The position numbers were made by a program, and so were the translations under genes. A DNA stretch of 64,000 nucleotides, taken from Pseudovirgaria hyperparasitica. Its lineage: Eukaryota; Ascomycota; Dothideomycetes; Acrospermales; Acrospermaceae. Shown in pieces: positions 35,330 to 46,480 of the stretch (the first letter of the stretch is position 1; every line of letters starts with the position of its first letter). The notes under the pieces were generated by a model, which was not told the DNA's origin, searched no databases, and saw nothing but the letters and a program-made list of their open reading frames with translations. The stretch is taken from positions 943,117 through 1,007,116 of the forward strand of contig NW_022985559.1 in assembly GCF_010093815.1 (NCBI RefSeq), in the 5' to 3' direction.

Positions 35330-37495
35330 ATGGACCTCGGGGATGAAGGCAGCTCTCCATGGGGTGGTATGTCCAACCTTCCTTTCTTGCTCTTCTTTGC
35401 AGCGAATAAAGTCCAATCCTAATTGCGCAATACAGATGTACCGTCAGCGTCCCGCTCAAACTCCAGCCAGAACATACCGAAAGTCAAGGACAACATTGAG
35501 TCTTCTACTGTCCCAGGTACATAGACTGACAGGCTATATACTGGCGTAAAAGATGCTGATGTCAACATCGTAGAGGAAGACCAGTCTAAATCCGACACTC
35601 TAGCAGCCTCCTCTCCCGCACCACGAACCGGCGGCGCCAGAGGCTCTCGTATCAAGCGCTATGGCGGCCAATCCACCAAACTCGAAGCTGTAGACGATCC
35701 TCTAGGCCCCCTAGGAGCCTCATCAGACATACTTGGTAATTCGACACTTCAAGATGAGCCTCCTGCTCCGCCTCGCAAAGAGCAGCTCGCGCCGGTGCGG
35801 ACACAGCGACAACCTACCTCGCCGTCTGCATCGCAGCCGTCTCTGGCGGGCATGATGGACTCTGTGAATTTGGAAGATGATGAGGATGACCCATACTCGC
35901 AACATCAGGGACCGCGAGTGCCGCCGCCTGTCCAGCCTGCTAGCAATGACCAGCGCAACAGACAGAGCCAGCCGAGCGTGAGCGTGGAACAGGCTGCGAA
36001 GCCGAGTTTTCATATCAGTGTTGGAGACCCGCATAAGGTCGGCGATCTTACAAGCTCTCACACGGAGTATCAGGTTCGCACGCAGGTAAGAGTTGCCTGT
36101 CTGTGATTACTTTGACCTTTGACTGATTAGGGTGTCTAGACTACGTCGAAAGCATACCGCCAATCCGAGTTCTCTGTGTCACGCCGTTATCGAGATTTCC
36201 TTTGGCTTTACAATCAATTACACAATAATAGCCCGGGTGTGATAATACCTCCTCCACCGGAGAAGCAAGCAGTTGGTCGCTTTGACACAGACTTTGTGGA
36301 GTCTCGCAGAGCGGCGTTGGAACGTATGCTCAACAAGACCGCCCAGCATCCTATGCTCCAACATGACTCCGACCTGAAGCTGTTCCTCGAAAGTGACGCC
36401 TTCAACGTTGATATCAAGAATCGTGAGCGCAAGGAGCCTCTGCCTACGGAGAGCAAAGGAATGTTTGGCTCCATTGGGCTAGGCTCCAGCTCCGGTAAAT
36501 TCATCGAGCACGACGACTGGTTCGACCATCGCCGCATCTATCTCGACGCCCTTGAGACACAGCTCAAAGCACTTCTGAAAGCCACCGATACCGTCGTCGC
36601 CCAGCGCAAGGGTCTCGCAGAGGCTTGCGGAGACTTTTCCGCCAGCTTACACTCCCTCGCCTCCGTGGAGCTCTCGCCCTCGCTCTCGGGTCCGCTCGAC
36701 GGTCTATCTGATATCCAGCTGCGAATCCGCGAACTGTACGACCGACAAGCACAACAAGACGTCCTTACCCTCGGCATCGTCATCGACGAATATATTCGAC
36801 TCATTGGTTCCGTGAAGCAAGCATTCGTACAGCGCCAGAAGAGCTTTCACGCCTGGCACTCTGCGAATTCCGAGCTCGAAAAGCGCAAGACGACACAAGA
36901 GAAACTGCTTCGCCAAGGCCGCAGCCAGCAAGACCGCATCTCGCAGCTGCAGGCAGACGTCATGGATGCAGAGCGTCGCGTGCACCAGGCACATCTGCTA
37001 TTCGAGGACATGGGCCGCTTGATGCGCGCCGAGCTCGAGAAGTTTGAGCGCGAGAAAGTCGAGGACTTTAAGAGTGGCGTGGAGACGTATCTGGAGAGTG
37101 CTGTAGAGGCGCAGAAGGAGGTGAGTCTTGTGATGATTTATCCCCCCTTCCCTCCCCCCTGTTCAATAATACTTCTCTCCTCCTTTGATATATTCTATCA
37201 CACACTCAAGAATCACCCTGCTAACATTCCCTCCCCCTCACAGCTCATCGAAATCTGGGAAACATACCTCATGCAACTCGACGCCGAAGAAGACGGCGCC
37301 CCCTTTGGCCATCCTGCCCCACCAGCCGGCATCGTCGCTTCGCCCTCGCCCGCAGACCATGATACGAAACAAGGTGGTGTTGTTGCTGGTGGACCCGAAC
37401 AACAAGAACAAGAACAAGAACAAGAAGAAGAAGAAAGGGTGGAAGAAAGTGACAGGCTGGCGAGGATGGGGGAAAGTGGTGCTGTGAGCGATTAA
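35330..37495 (+). CDS. vps5: Retromer sorting nexin Vps5 (PX-BAR)
   Basis: Five exons: 35330-35366, 35436-35516, 35574-36085, 36140-37120 and 37244-37495; about 620 residues. The N-terminus MDLGDEGSSPWGDVP is the acidic SPWG start I expect of fungal Vps5. A PX domain follows (about 170-290) with RRYRDFLWLYNQL and IIPPPPEK, the phosphatidylinositol-3-phosphate pocket. A coiled-coil BAR region runs to about residue 545. The C-terminus ends in a Gln/Glu repeat. Vps5 pairs with Vps17 to form the membrane-bending part of retromer on endosomes. The ATG at 35330 has A at -3 and G at +4; in-frame ATGs also exist at 35321 and 35234. Intron 2 could use an acceptor 21 bp earlier (35552), adding seven residues. 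Confidence 0.9.
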
Positions 37496-38408
37496 TAGGC
37501 TTGTGTTTTATAAATCTTATAAGTAAGAGAGATGAAAGGAAAAAGAAGTAGAGGGAGAATTACCACTGTTTTTAGGTGGGAATAATAGATTTTAGTCACC
37601 TATTTTGTATGGTGCGTGGTGCGTGGTGCAATATGAGATGTGTTTGAGATGAGATCTTGGGCCAGGGAGGCGGTGTGATTGCTTGATTGATTGACTGACT
37701 GACGTGACTGGTGCTGCCATATGCTCTGCGCCGTATATACCTCTGTGTATAGTCTGCGTAGGGGAGTATCTATGGATGACCGATCACAATGCTTTCCATC
37801 TATCTATCCATCTATCTATCCATCTATCTATCCATCTATCTATCTATCTATCTATAACATACCCATAATTCACAACCCAAAAAATAGGTCGGTTCTAGTT
37901 GGTTAGTTATTTAGGAGTGGAGTAGTAGCACGCTCTATAACTACAAACAAGTAGTAACACCAAGCGAGCTGTTCCAGGACATGTTATAACATGTCTCTGC
38001 CACGATATAGCACCATACCACCATATCATCATATACTTAGATAGTTAGTCAGATAGTTAGTCATTTCGAGGGACATGGGCATAGAGCTTCATCATCATGA
38101 GCAGTACATTCAGAACAGAGCCCAGCCGTGCTTCAAACAGACCAGCCCAGGACCAGCAGCATATCGATCGAAAAGTCTCATTTTAATGAAGCTAGAAAGA
38201 CAAACGCTATCTAGGTGGTGCTTCGCGTCTCCTTCTTCTTCTACTTCTCTCCATCTCCATCATCATCTAGGATCTAGGATTTCTCGAGCGATCAAAAGGG
38301 GGCAAACAGAACGACGACGACAAAACAGACTAACAACACATCTCAGGGGCTCACTTCCATTCTCCTTTCCACCCATCACAATCACCACCACCATCACCAC
38401 CAACCAAC
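37496..38408. other. Convergent intergenic region
   Basis: Lies between the 3' ends of vps5 and the 1371-residue protein gene. Holds a TCTA microsatellite; no gene seen. Confidence 0.55.
37795..37855. repeat. (TCTA)n / (TCCA TCTA)n microsatellite
   Basis: Compound array of CATC TATC TATC units ending in five or six pure TCTA units. Confidence 0.92.
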
Positions 38409-41400
38409 TCACTCAAACCTACCCTTCATCCCCAAAACCCCCACCGCCCGGCCCTGAATCGCCTTCTTCGCCTCCAAACCACTCTGTCTCCACTGGCCCT
38501 TCTCCTTGGCCCTGATATCAGCCTTCGCATTCGCCCCGCCAAGGCCGGGAGCTTCGAATCTGCCTTTGCGCGTGGAGACGCCGCCGGCTGGATATCTAGG
38601 GTTTGGATTGACGGTCCCGGTGCTACCTCCAGCTGGGGTGTTGTCGTCTTTATCCTTGGCAATTGCTGGGACTGGTTTGGGGAGAGTAGACACTCTCGAT
38701 GGTCCGGCGTGCATGACTTTCTCCTTCTTCTGCTTCGGCGCAGGTCCAGCGGGCTTGAATGTAGGCTTGCGCTCCGGTGTACTCGGGACACCTGCACTTG
38801 AGCGGCGGCGCTGTGGGTCTGTTGGGTCGGTACTTTGATCTACAGCGTTCAGGCTTGAGATGCTCTGGCGGACGGTCGATCGTCGCGTGGGAACTGGGGA
38901 GTCGAGGAGGCGTGCTGAAACTTCTTGTGGGGCAGGTGATGTGCTTGAGGTTGGGGTACGACTAGGTGCTGTTGGAGGTTGGGCGGAGGTACCGGAGCTC
39001 CTGCGTCTCGCTGGGGTAGGAATGGACTGGGCCGGTTGTGTGTACATTGTGTTGATGTTGTCTTTCATAGTGCTTTGGCGGCGGACAGATGGGGCGAGGA
39101 AGCCTTGAGGACGAGACTTGGTTTCAACTCCACGTTCGGTAACTGGGGGTGCAGGAATTGGAGGAGGTATTTGATACCTCGCGGCGTCGGTGAAGTTGTT
39201 ACTAGGGTTTGACGGAGTGTTCATGGTAAATTCATTAGAGTTCAGGCCTGAACTCGACGTTCCCGTATTATCGATTGTTCCCCCAAGGGATCTTCTCTCT
39301 TGATCCCATGTTGTCGGAGGTGGTGTCGACATATCTGGGCCAGGGGTGTCAAGCCCAGCCGGCTGCTTCATGAACATCGAATACGGCACATTGACCGAAG
39401 CGCGGCGAGTCTGTTGACCTTCGGTCTTACTAACTCTGCTGAGATCCGACACGTCTTCACTTCTGGGCCGTTTGGGCGAGCGTGGAATGTGTATATCGAG
39501 AAGGCTCAGTTCACTGCGGGACAGCTGTCGACTTGAGAACACGCCTCGAACGGAATCGGAGCGATAAAGAAAAGGATCTACAGCCTTTGCTGCTTTAGGG
39601 GTAAGGAGTGGAGTAGTAATGGGTTGAGATGCGCTCTTGGAGTATGCATTTCCGGCGCCGGAATTGCCATAGCGGTGTGCGTGAACAGGTGATGGAGGAG
39701 ACATAGGGACAACGTTCTCGATACGCGGCTGTATTGGGGTATGCGGTGGGGTTGGAGTATTCTCTGCGACATCTCGCACGGTTTTCACAGCAAATGTGTC
39801 GTCATAGCGATGAGCAACTGGACGTATTGTATGTGGGAGCGGGACATGGATAGTTCCGACAGAAGCCTTGTCTGGATCAATGATCGACATAGAATCGAGA
39901 GACTCGTTCACGACAGGCGTTGATGATGGCCGATTGCCAGGTTCTACATCGTTACCGATTCTGGCCTCTGTCGGCGGCAAGGACGCTTTTCGATAGTCGA
40001 CTGCGCGTTCTTCCGCGTCAACAACTGCATGTACTATCTGCGAACCCGTCTCTTGAATCGCATTGAACAAGTCTCCGATACCCCCTACGGATATGGCCTG
40101 AGAAGTGACTTCTGCCGATTCGAAAGGTTTTGGAGTAACACTTCCGGGACGCGAGATCTCAGCTGCGGAAAGGATTGGTGACAGCACTGTTGGGATGTGG
40201 ATAGAATCTGATAGAATGGCAGGAAACGACTCAAACTGCGTTGGTGTCCGTTCTTCCTTGCCATTTTTCTTCGACACTTGTGGCACGGAGGTCATTAGAT
40301 GTATACCTCCATTCGGATCTCCAGTGGACCATTGCTCCCAAAAGCTGCGTAATTTAGTCTTGTCACCAGTGGCAAGATCAGCGGAGTCTAAACGAGATCG
40401 AACACCATCGCTAGATCCGTCGAGGGACGATATCGTCTCACTAGGACCATCAACGAATGACATCATATCGCCAGCTCCATCGGCAGAAGATAGAGGTGGA
40501 GCATGCTGGTGAGCCTTTAACACCGGGGACGCATTGTGGAGGTCGACGCCTAGATCACTTGCAGCAGAGTCGATGATTCTCAGTATGTCTGTAATAGAGC
40601 TCTGCGTGTAATCATTGAGGGCCCGCGCTGCTTGACGATCCTCGTGCTCTGCTGAACCGACCAGGTCTTCATCATAACGCTGCGGGGGTAGATGGACATG
40701 CCAAGTATTCGTCAAGATGTCAGCTCGTGCAGTCGAAAGCTCCTGAGCGAGACGACTGCCCAAAGACAGACGACTGTCGCTGGACTTTAGGTTCTCGACA
40801 ACAGATCCAAGCATATGACGGTGTTCAAGCAAGATGCGATCGAAGAGACGGCCCATATCGTTAGCAATAGATATACTTGGTCCATTCAGTTCTTGATGGA
40901 CATCACCGAAAACTTCTGCTGCTGCCGGGCTCCCCACTGCTGAGGGTGTGCTAGTCTTCTCAAAGAAACGAAGATCGTTGAGAGGCTCAAATTGTGAAGC
41001 TTCTCGAAGTAATGGCCGTATGTCCTCGTCGTCAATTTTTGCATCCCACGACTCTGCTCGTGCCTTTACAGTGCGATCGCCTTCAAGAACTTTGTAAGGT
41101 AGGAAGCCCCTCTTAGCTATCATCTGAGCGTCGGTGTTAACACGAGTTGGCTCGGGGTTGAAACCATGATCCGAGTCATCAGTATCAGAGCGCTCCCGAT
41201 GGCGCCGCCAGCCAGTATCGTTTTCCTGGATATCAGAATCGGATCGTGTGGCATTAAAAGGTTGAACCCGTGGGAAACTGTTGTTATCAGCTTCAGGAGA
41301 AGCGAGATTGTCAAGCTTGGCAGTCAAGGATGGTGCGTTAAGATCTACTTTTGGATCATCTTTTGGCGTGTCAGTACCTCTGACGAATGCGCTACCGTAT

Positions 41401-42524
41401 CTTTTGGGACTCTGCGTTGTATCATCGTCATGCGTAGGTGACTGAGCGGTTCGAGCAGCTTGACCCTCCTTGATTTTGCCATCTTCAGTTTGTGACCTCC
41501 GAAGTTTGGCTTGTGCTTCTGCATCTTCCCGTCTAAGCTTTATCTTGCAGTTCTTACAGAGGTCCATGCCTTCTAGATCGCTCCCACCTCCGATACCGAC
41601 AACCCAGGGTGATGTAGCTTCGAGATTGTGCCGATTCTTGATTCCAACTGGATGGAAACCACCCTTAACACCGCGCTCATGCAGCAAGCTCGAGCCCCGA
41701 GGATATTCGCCGTAGAGCCTGAAATGCCTAGCTTGTCGGCGAGCTTCATCAACATCTACAATTTCATAGTGACCACAAGCACGTTTGACTGTTGGAAGTG
41801 GCAGATTCGGCACAGCCGGTTTCTCTGCCTTGGCTCCGGGGAATCCAAAATGCTTGCTTCCACGACGTCCGTAGGCGCCTCGTGAGTCAATGTCGATGCC
41901 TTTGTCAAAACTCTTCCATGTTAACGGCTTTACGTCACTGCTTGACGATGGAAGCTTCTCATAAGGTGGTGAGGAATCCGAAGGACGACGGACAGTGTTG
42001 TAGGACGCATCTGATGGAACATTCGACAGCCTAGGCTCCAGACCCTGAATGGATTTGGCCTTGTCATCAGGTTGAGGGAGTAAGAGGAGATCAGAGGGAT
42101 CTAAAGTAGTAGGTCTCGAAGACTGATCAGCTATAGTTTCCGGCATAGCTTTCGAGTCACGCCGTCGATCATTCGAACGGTCAGCGTCGACTTCTCCGGT
42201 CGCTCGACGCGATATGCCCGACTGCCTACGCCGCATGAAAGGATTCCTCCTAGTGTTAGAACTGTCCCGAGAACTGTTGAAACTTGGGACACGAGGTTGT
42301 GGCTGGGCAATTGTGCTGTCTCGCCTTCCTGGTCCAGCTTGCTTAGTATCTTGGTCAACTTGACCACTGGTATCGCTACCTCTGGGTCTCGGTAACCCTG
42401 ATAGAATTGAGGCGCTTTTGTCATTGTCCTGCGATGACCTGTACTGTGACCAACGATCCCGGGTGTAAGGTTCTGCTCGACCGCGAATGCTTGTCGATAG
42501 AGGGGTCTTGCGAGGAAAGCTCAT
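38409..42524 (-). CDS. Uncharacterised large, mostly disordered fungal protein
   Basis: Single exon of 1371 residues starting MSFPRKTPLSTSIRGR. Most of it is Ser/Pro/Arg/Asp-rich and low in complexity. Two segments look folded. The first (about residues 230-345) contains VKRACGHYEIVDVDEARRQ and later LCKNCKIKLRREDA, so a Cys/His set (CGHYE ... CKNC) that could bind zinc. The second (about 525-680) is rich in hydrophobic heptads, with NDMGRLFDRILLEHRHMLG and ITDILRIIDSAASDLG. The C-terminus is basic and Gly-rich (about 1300-1371), with KGRFEAPGLGG and KGQWRQSGLEAKKAIQGR. I do not recognise a named family. The unbroken frame and retained motifs support a real gene, possibly a scaffold. Confidence 0.85.
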   Translation of the reverse strand: MSFPRKTPLSTSIRGRAEPYTRDRWSQYRSSQDNDKSASILSGLPRPRGSDTSGQVDQDTKQAGPGRRDSTIAQPQPRVPSFNSSRDSSNTRRNPFMRRRQSGISRRATGEVDADRSNDRRRDSKAMPETIADQSSRPTTLDPSDLLLLPQPDDKAKSIQGLEPRLSNVPSDASYNTVRRPSDSSPPYEKLPSSSSDVKPLTWKSFDKGIDIDSRGAYGRRGSKHFGFPGAKAEKPAVPNLPLPTVKRACGHYEIVDVDEARRQARHFRLYGEYPRGSSLLHERGVKGGFHPVGIKNRHNLEATSPWVVGIGGGSDLEGMDLCKNCKIKLRREDAEAQAKLRRSQTEDGKIKEGQAARTAQSPTHDDDTTQSPKRYGSAFVRGTDTPKDDPKVDLNAPSLTAKLDNLASPEADNNSFPRVQPFNATRSDSDIQENDTGWRRHRERSDTDDSDHGFNPEPTRVNTDAQMIAKRGFLPYKVLEGDRTVKARAESWDAKIDDEDIRPLLREASQFEPLNDLRFFEKTSTPSAVGSPAAAEVFGDVHQELNGPSISIANDMGRLFDRILLEHRHMLGSVVENLKSSDSRLSLGSRLAQELSTARADILTNTWHVHLPPQRYDEDLVGSAEHEDRQAARALNDYTQSSITDILRIIDSAASDLGVDLHNASPVLKAHQHAPPLSSADGAGDMMSFVDGPSETISSLDGSSDGVRSRLDSADLATGDKTKLRSFWEQWSTGDPNGGIHLMTSVPQVSKKNGKEERTPTQFESFPAILSDSIHIPTVLSPILSAAEISRPGSVTPKPFESAEVTSQAISVGGIGDLFNAIQETGSQIVHAVVDAEERAVDYRKASLPPTEARIGNDVEPGNRPSSTPVVNESLDSMSIIDPDKASVGTIHVPLPHTIRPVAHRYDDTFAVKTVRDVAENTPTPPHTPIQPRIENVVPMSPPSPVHAHRYGNSGAGNAYSKSASQPITTPLLTPKAAKAVDPFLYRSDSVRGVFSSRQLSRSELSLLDIHIPRSPKRPRSEDVSDLSRVSKTEGQQTRRASVNVPYSMFMKQPAGLDTPGPDMSTPPPTTWDQERRSLGGTIDNTGTSSSGLNSNEFTMNTPSNPSNNFTDAARYQIPPPIPAPPVTERGVETKSRPQGFLAPSVRRQSTMKDNINTMYTQPAQSIPTPARRRSSGTSAQPPTAPSRTPTSSTSPAPQEVSARLLDSPVPTRRSTVRQSISSLNAVDQSTDPTDPQRRRSSAGVPSTPERKPTFKPAGPAPKQKKEKVMHAGPSRVSTLPKPVPAIAKDKDDNTPAGGSTGTVNPNPRYPAGGVSTRKGRFEAPGLGGANAKADIRAKEKGQWRQSGLEAKKAIQGRAVGVLGMKGRFE

Positions 42525-42871
42525 GAGAGCCCAAAGGGGAACGCAGTCGTATATGAGCGATGTATGTAAGGGACAAAAGAAATCGAAGATTCGAAGGTGA
42601 AGACTGTTTCCTGTCGTGTAGTAGCTGTTCTAATGTAAAGACAATAGGTAAAAGATGAGCACTTAAAGAGAAAGGGGTGAGAATGAACTTCTCATTCAAT
42701 GCTGCGTTGTAGATGGGATGGCGAGGAACTCAAGGTGGAAGTACTAGCAATCGAAACAGACAGTTCGCACCTGCTCTTGGAATCTGAGTGGAAGTTGCTG
42801 GTAGTCTACACCATCATTCCTATTGTACAGATTGTACTAACATCGTGCGACTGGCTAAACTATGTACATGT
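42525..42871. other. Short intergenic region
   Basis: Promoter side of the 1371-residue protein gene and 3' flank of the ATP synthase delta gene, both minus strand. Nothing else seen. Confidence 0.5.
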
Positions 42872-43691
42872 TTATTTCAAGGCAGCCTGTAGGCTCTCAA
42901 GTACCTGTTGCGATTAATATGCTGTTCATCATTTGGTACGTGATGAGAACTCACCTCCAGTTCAATCTTAGCCTCAGCAATATCTTGTTCGCTACCACTA
43001 CCGCTGGCGATTTTCTGAGCCTCGTTGATTTGGTTCCTCACGGCCTGCAACACTGTCAGCTCTGCGTGTCGAACATGATGTTCCGTACTCACGTCGGCAC
43101 TGAAGTCTTCGAGGGGGAATCCCTCAACGGCGTTGATGCTCAATTGAGAGTCGGGCTGCACGACAGCAAATCCACCAGAGACTATAGATCTTGTCAGTTC
43201 ACTTGTCTTATTGTATTCTTTCGTATAGAGCATACGGAAAAATTGCTTGCTGCCTCCACTCTCTTCGATGACCTCGACCAAGCCTGGCTTCAATTGTTCG
43301 ATCGAGGGAACGTGATTTGCGAGCACACCCATCTCACCAGTCTCAGCTGGTATGTTCACTTGGACACTATAATGTTCTCCTATTAGCATGTGTCCAATTG
43401 CAGGTTGAGCTTCGTGTCGGTGTGTGGGGTCGAACATACACATCCTGGGACTTGAAGATAGCCTGTAAAGAGTCCAATTAGCCTTCCATACCCAATAACA
43501 AATCATGTACGATGCCACATCAAGAGTCCAAGCTGTGAGAGAGATGGGTCATAACGTACCTGATGCGGTAGGGCTAAGGAGAGCTTGATCTTGTCCGAGG
43601 CGACTTCAGCGTAGCCTCGTCGCTGGATTGGAGCGCGGAAGGCGGTAGGGCGTACTCGAGACACAGCCCGAGCGACTCTGAGGGAGTTCAT
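42872..43691 (-). CDS. atp16: Mitochondrial F1Fo-ATP synthase subunit delta
   Basis: Six small exons on the minus strand: 43560-43691, 43440-43462, 43236-43366, 43093-43181, 42955-43044 and 42872-42904, joined across introns of 97, 73, 54, 48 and 50 bp with matching phases. The 165-residue product starts with an Arg-rich mitochondrial presequence (RVARAVSRVRPTAFR, then QRRGYAEV). The beta-sandwich domain includes the PAETGEMGVLANHVP block and FLSGGFAVVQPDSQLSINA; the C-terminal helix pair starts near AVRNQINEAQKIA. This subunit is part of the central stalk that couples proton flow through Fo to ATP synthesis on F1. Exon 2 is only 23 bp. The reading depends on all five splice choices, but the product matches the family end to end. 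Confidence 0.92.
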
Positions 43692-43906
43692 GATGCTGAA
43701 GGTGATGGGTTGTTACAATTGGTGCTGCGCAGAAGCGTTCGCGATGAGACAGAGCTCGGGTTCCAGTTTGTCAATCACGTGATGCCAAGGTAAGCTGTTG
43801 AAATTTACGTCTAACCACGTGTCTGGGTCAATCTCGGGGTTCAAGTCAATCAGATAAGATTGCTTAACTTCCTTGTTTTCATTTCGTCACGTCAACGCCA
43901 ACTGTT
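43692..43906. promoter_or_regulatory. Divergent promoter with two CACGTG E-boxes
   Basis: This 215-bp region separates the divergent ATP synthase delta and peptidase genes. CACGTG occurs at 43776-43781, where the context fits RTCACRTG (Cbf1/CDE1-like), and at 43816-43821. A TCACGTCA CRE-like site lies at 43887-43894, next to the peptidase ATG. Confidence 0.5.
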
Positions 43907-45925
43907 ATGCTAAAAGAGTTGGAGGCGGGTCAACCTGGACAGCCTTCCTGGTTGCAAGCGCCCTTATGGCGAACGTCGCCATTGAAACGCGCTGTAAGTG
44001 TATTGAGTCTTGTTCTTCTGCTCTGCAATCTCAGCCGGGATTTCCTCCGTCCGCTACAATGGATGTCAAATACACCAGATCGTACGCCGGCGAGGTTTAG
44101 TTGGGACAAGATTCGCCCAAGGGAGTACCTCCACTATATCCCTTGTTTTGATGGCTTCCAGTGCGCACGGCTCGAAGTTCCACTCAATTGGAACGCGACA
44201 AACCGAGATTCTGAGCCGAAAGCAATAGTAGCTGTCATAAGACTTCCATCCAAAGTTCCTGTAACGGACTCAAGATATGGTGGTGCTATTGTGACGAATC
44301 CTGGAGGCCCTGGCGAATCTGGAATTCACCAACTGCTGACTAGCGGAAAGCATCTCCAGACTATAGCTGATGCAGGCAAATCGGCTGGAAGGGATGGCAA
44401 ATTCTTTGATCTCATATCGTTCGATCCGAGAGGTGTCAATAACACCGTCCCACGCTTGAAGTGCTTCCCCAATGCTGCTACAGAGATCAAGTACCTTGAC
44501 CAGCTACTAGACTACAGCTTATTGTGGTCATCTCCAAATGTGCTGGGCTTGGAATGGGGGAATGCTCAGGCTTTAGGGGAGAGTTGTTCTCGCAAGGATC
44601 CGTCTACTGGCATCGAGGCTGTTCATTACGTCAACACTGCGCAGACTGTGGAGGATATGCTGCTGATAGTCGAGAGGCATGGTGAGTGGCGTGAAGCTGA
44701 AGCAAGACGTCTTTTGGGATTGTCACAGCCTAAGATTCTGGAAATCTACGAACTCGCTATGCAGCGTTTAAAATGGACTCGAGATTTGGAGAAGATGAAA
44801 TATTGGGGACTGAGCTACGGCACTACTTTAGGTCAGACTTTTGCGGCAATGCATCCTTCGCGCATTGATCGCATGGTCATTGACGGGGTAATGAATGCTG
44901 CGGACTACTATGCCGGGGCCTGGATGAAGAATTTAGTGGATTCAGACAAGATCATCACTACGTACAGTAGATACTGTTTCGAAGCTGGCCCTGATAGATG
45001 TCCTTTGCACATGAACACTTCAGTGGAAGATATAGCAAGGCGGTTCGAGGATGTCATGATGGACCTCAAAACCAACCCGATTGCAATGCCAGGAGGCGAC
45101 GAAAACGGACCCGCTTTACTCACATATAAAGATATGCATCTCCATCTTCTCGGAGGGATGTACTCGTCGTATTCTCATGCTGAGAACTTGTTCCGGCTCG
45201 TCGCAGGAATTGACGCTCGCAATTCGACTATCATACGTGAAGGCATACTGGGAACTGGACGAGAGATACCGAAGCGTTCTAAGCAATGCGTTCACGATGG
45301 TCCATTTTCTGATGCTTGTGTGTCCCAATCGTATATCTCCATGCTTGGTCCAAATCAAGCAATCGCTTGCATGGACAGTGCTTGGAACAACTCCTCGAGT
45401 CTGACGAAGACACAGTTTGGAGGATACCTAGATGATCTGAAAACCATGAGTAAATGGATAAGTCCTAGCTGGGCAAGAAACAAGCTGGCATGTGTCGGAT
45501 ACAAAGGCAAGCCTGCTTGGACATTCGATGGACCGATACGTGGTAACACATCCTACCCTATACTAGCGATTGGTAACACACATGATTCAGTGTGTCCATT
45601 GCGCAAGTAAGTGCAACAAATCACAACCATATCCGCATGTAACTGACTATTCACCAGCGCCGTGGAGATTACGCACCTTTTTCCGTCGTCAATTGTGGTG
45701 CAACAAGATTCCGAGGGACACTGTTTCCAGTCCAGTCCGTCGACGTGCACTGGCCGCATCATTCGCGAGTATTTCCAAAGTGGAAAACTGCCAGATAATG
45801 GAACAGTATGCATGCCAGAATACAAGCCTTTCGTTGGATGTATGAATAGAGATGAAGATGGTAAGTGTAAGTCCCTGGGTGAGGAAGATGAATCGATCTT
45901 CAAAGCTATTGAGGGCTTGACTTGA
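43907..45925 (+). CDS. TAP-like serine peptidase/hydrolase, alpha/beta fold (S33)
   Basis: Two exons, 43907-45606 and 45658-45925, across a 51-bp intron with a CTGAC branch point; 655 residues. A hydrophobic segment at about 29-46 follows a short basic N-terminus, so a signal anchor or signal peptide. The alpha/beta-hydrolase core shows the oxyanion segment NPGGPGESG (about 132-140), the nucleophile elbow GLSYGTTLG (about 304-312), and near the C-terminus the Asp region GNTHDSVCPL and His region DSEGHCFQS, which match the C-terminal TAP domain of tripeptidyl aminopeptidases. Family members release short peptides from N-termini; fungal substrates are mostly unknown. Cys residues in the second half suggest disulphides, consistent with secretion or a vacuolar lumen. 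Confidence 0.88.
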
Positions 45926-46480
45926 TGTAAAAGCCGAACCTCTGCGCCCTGTGTATGACAACAAAGCACAACCAGACAAGATTCTTCGATTCAGTACTGG
46001 CGCATGCTACTGTAGACCTTTGTATATACTTCTCTCCCTGGATTTTGTGGATGATTGAGTCTTGTCAGCCTCAGGGGTTGCAGAACGGATGATACACTCC
46101 TAGGATAACACTACAGTCAAATCCCGTTATAACGATACGAATATGGCCACTTCAGACCGATCGCTACTGATAACGAGAATATCGCAATAAGGAGGTTTGA
46201 CTGTTGTTCCTGATTCAGGGAGCCCAACAGCCAGATCCAGACTTGGCGATAAAATCTGTAACACCAGTGGCTTTTGTGACTTGTTATCTTTATTATGGAG
46301 ACAGCACGCGAGCGCCGGCAGGCCTCCGAGATACGGCCGAGCACGCCATCCGAAGCCGCTAGAACTAATTATCACAATCACCACTTCTCCGCCGATCAAG
46401 TGCTTTCAGCCTTTCTTAAAACTTCATTATGCCCAGCCAGACATTTCCAGGTTTTCATTCTCTGTCAAGCCGTTGTTGCC
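45926..46480. other. Intergenic region containing a MITE
   Basis: 3' flank of the peptidase gene and promoter of the permease gene. A 90-bp pogo-type element sits in the middle, ending 277 bp before the permease ATG. No gene seen. Confidence 0.55.
46114..46203. mobile_element. Pogo/Fot1-type MITE, 90 bp
   Basis: Terminal inverted repeats start CAGTCAAATCCCGTTATAAC at the left and, read from the right end inward, CAGTCAAACCTCCTTATTGC; about 20 of the first 25 positions match, continuing into CGATA in both. The left end is preceded by TA; the right end is followed by TT, a possible decayed copy of the TA target duplication. CAGT...TTATAACGA-like termini are typical of pogo-group Tc1/mariner elements. 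No transposase is present, so it would need one in trans. Confidence 0.7.
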
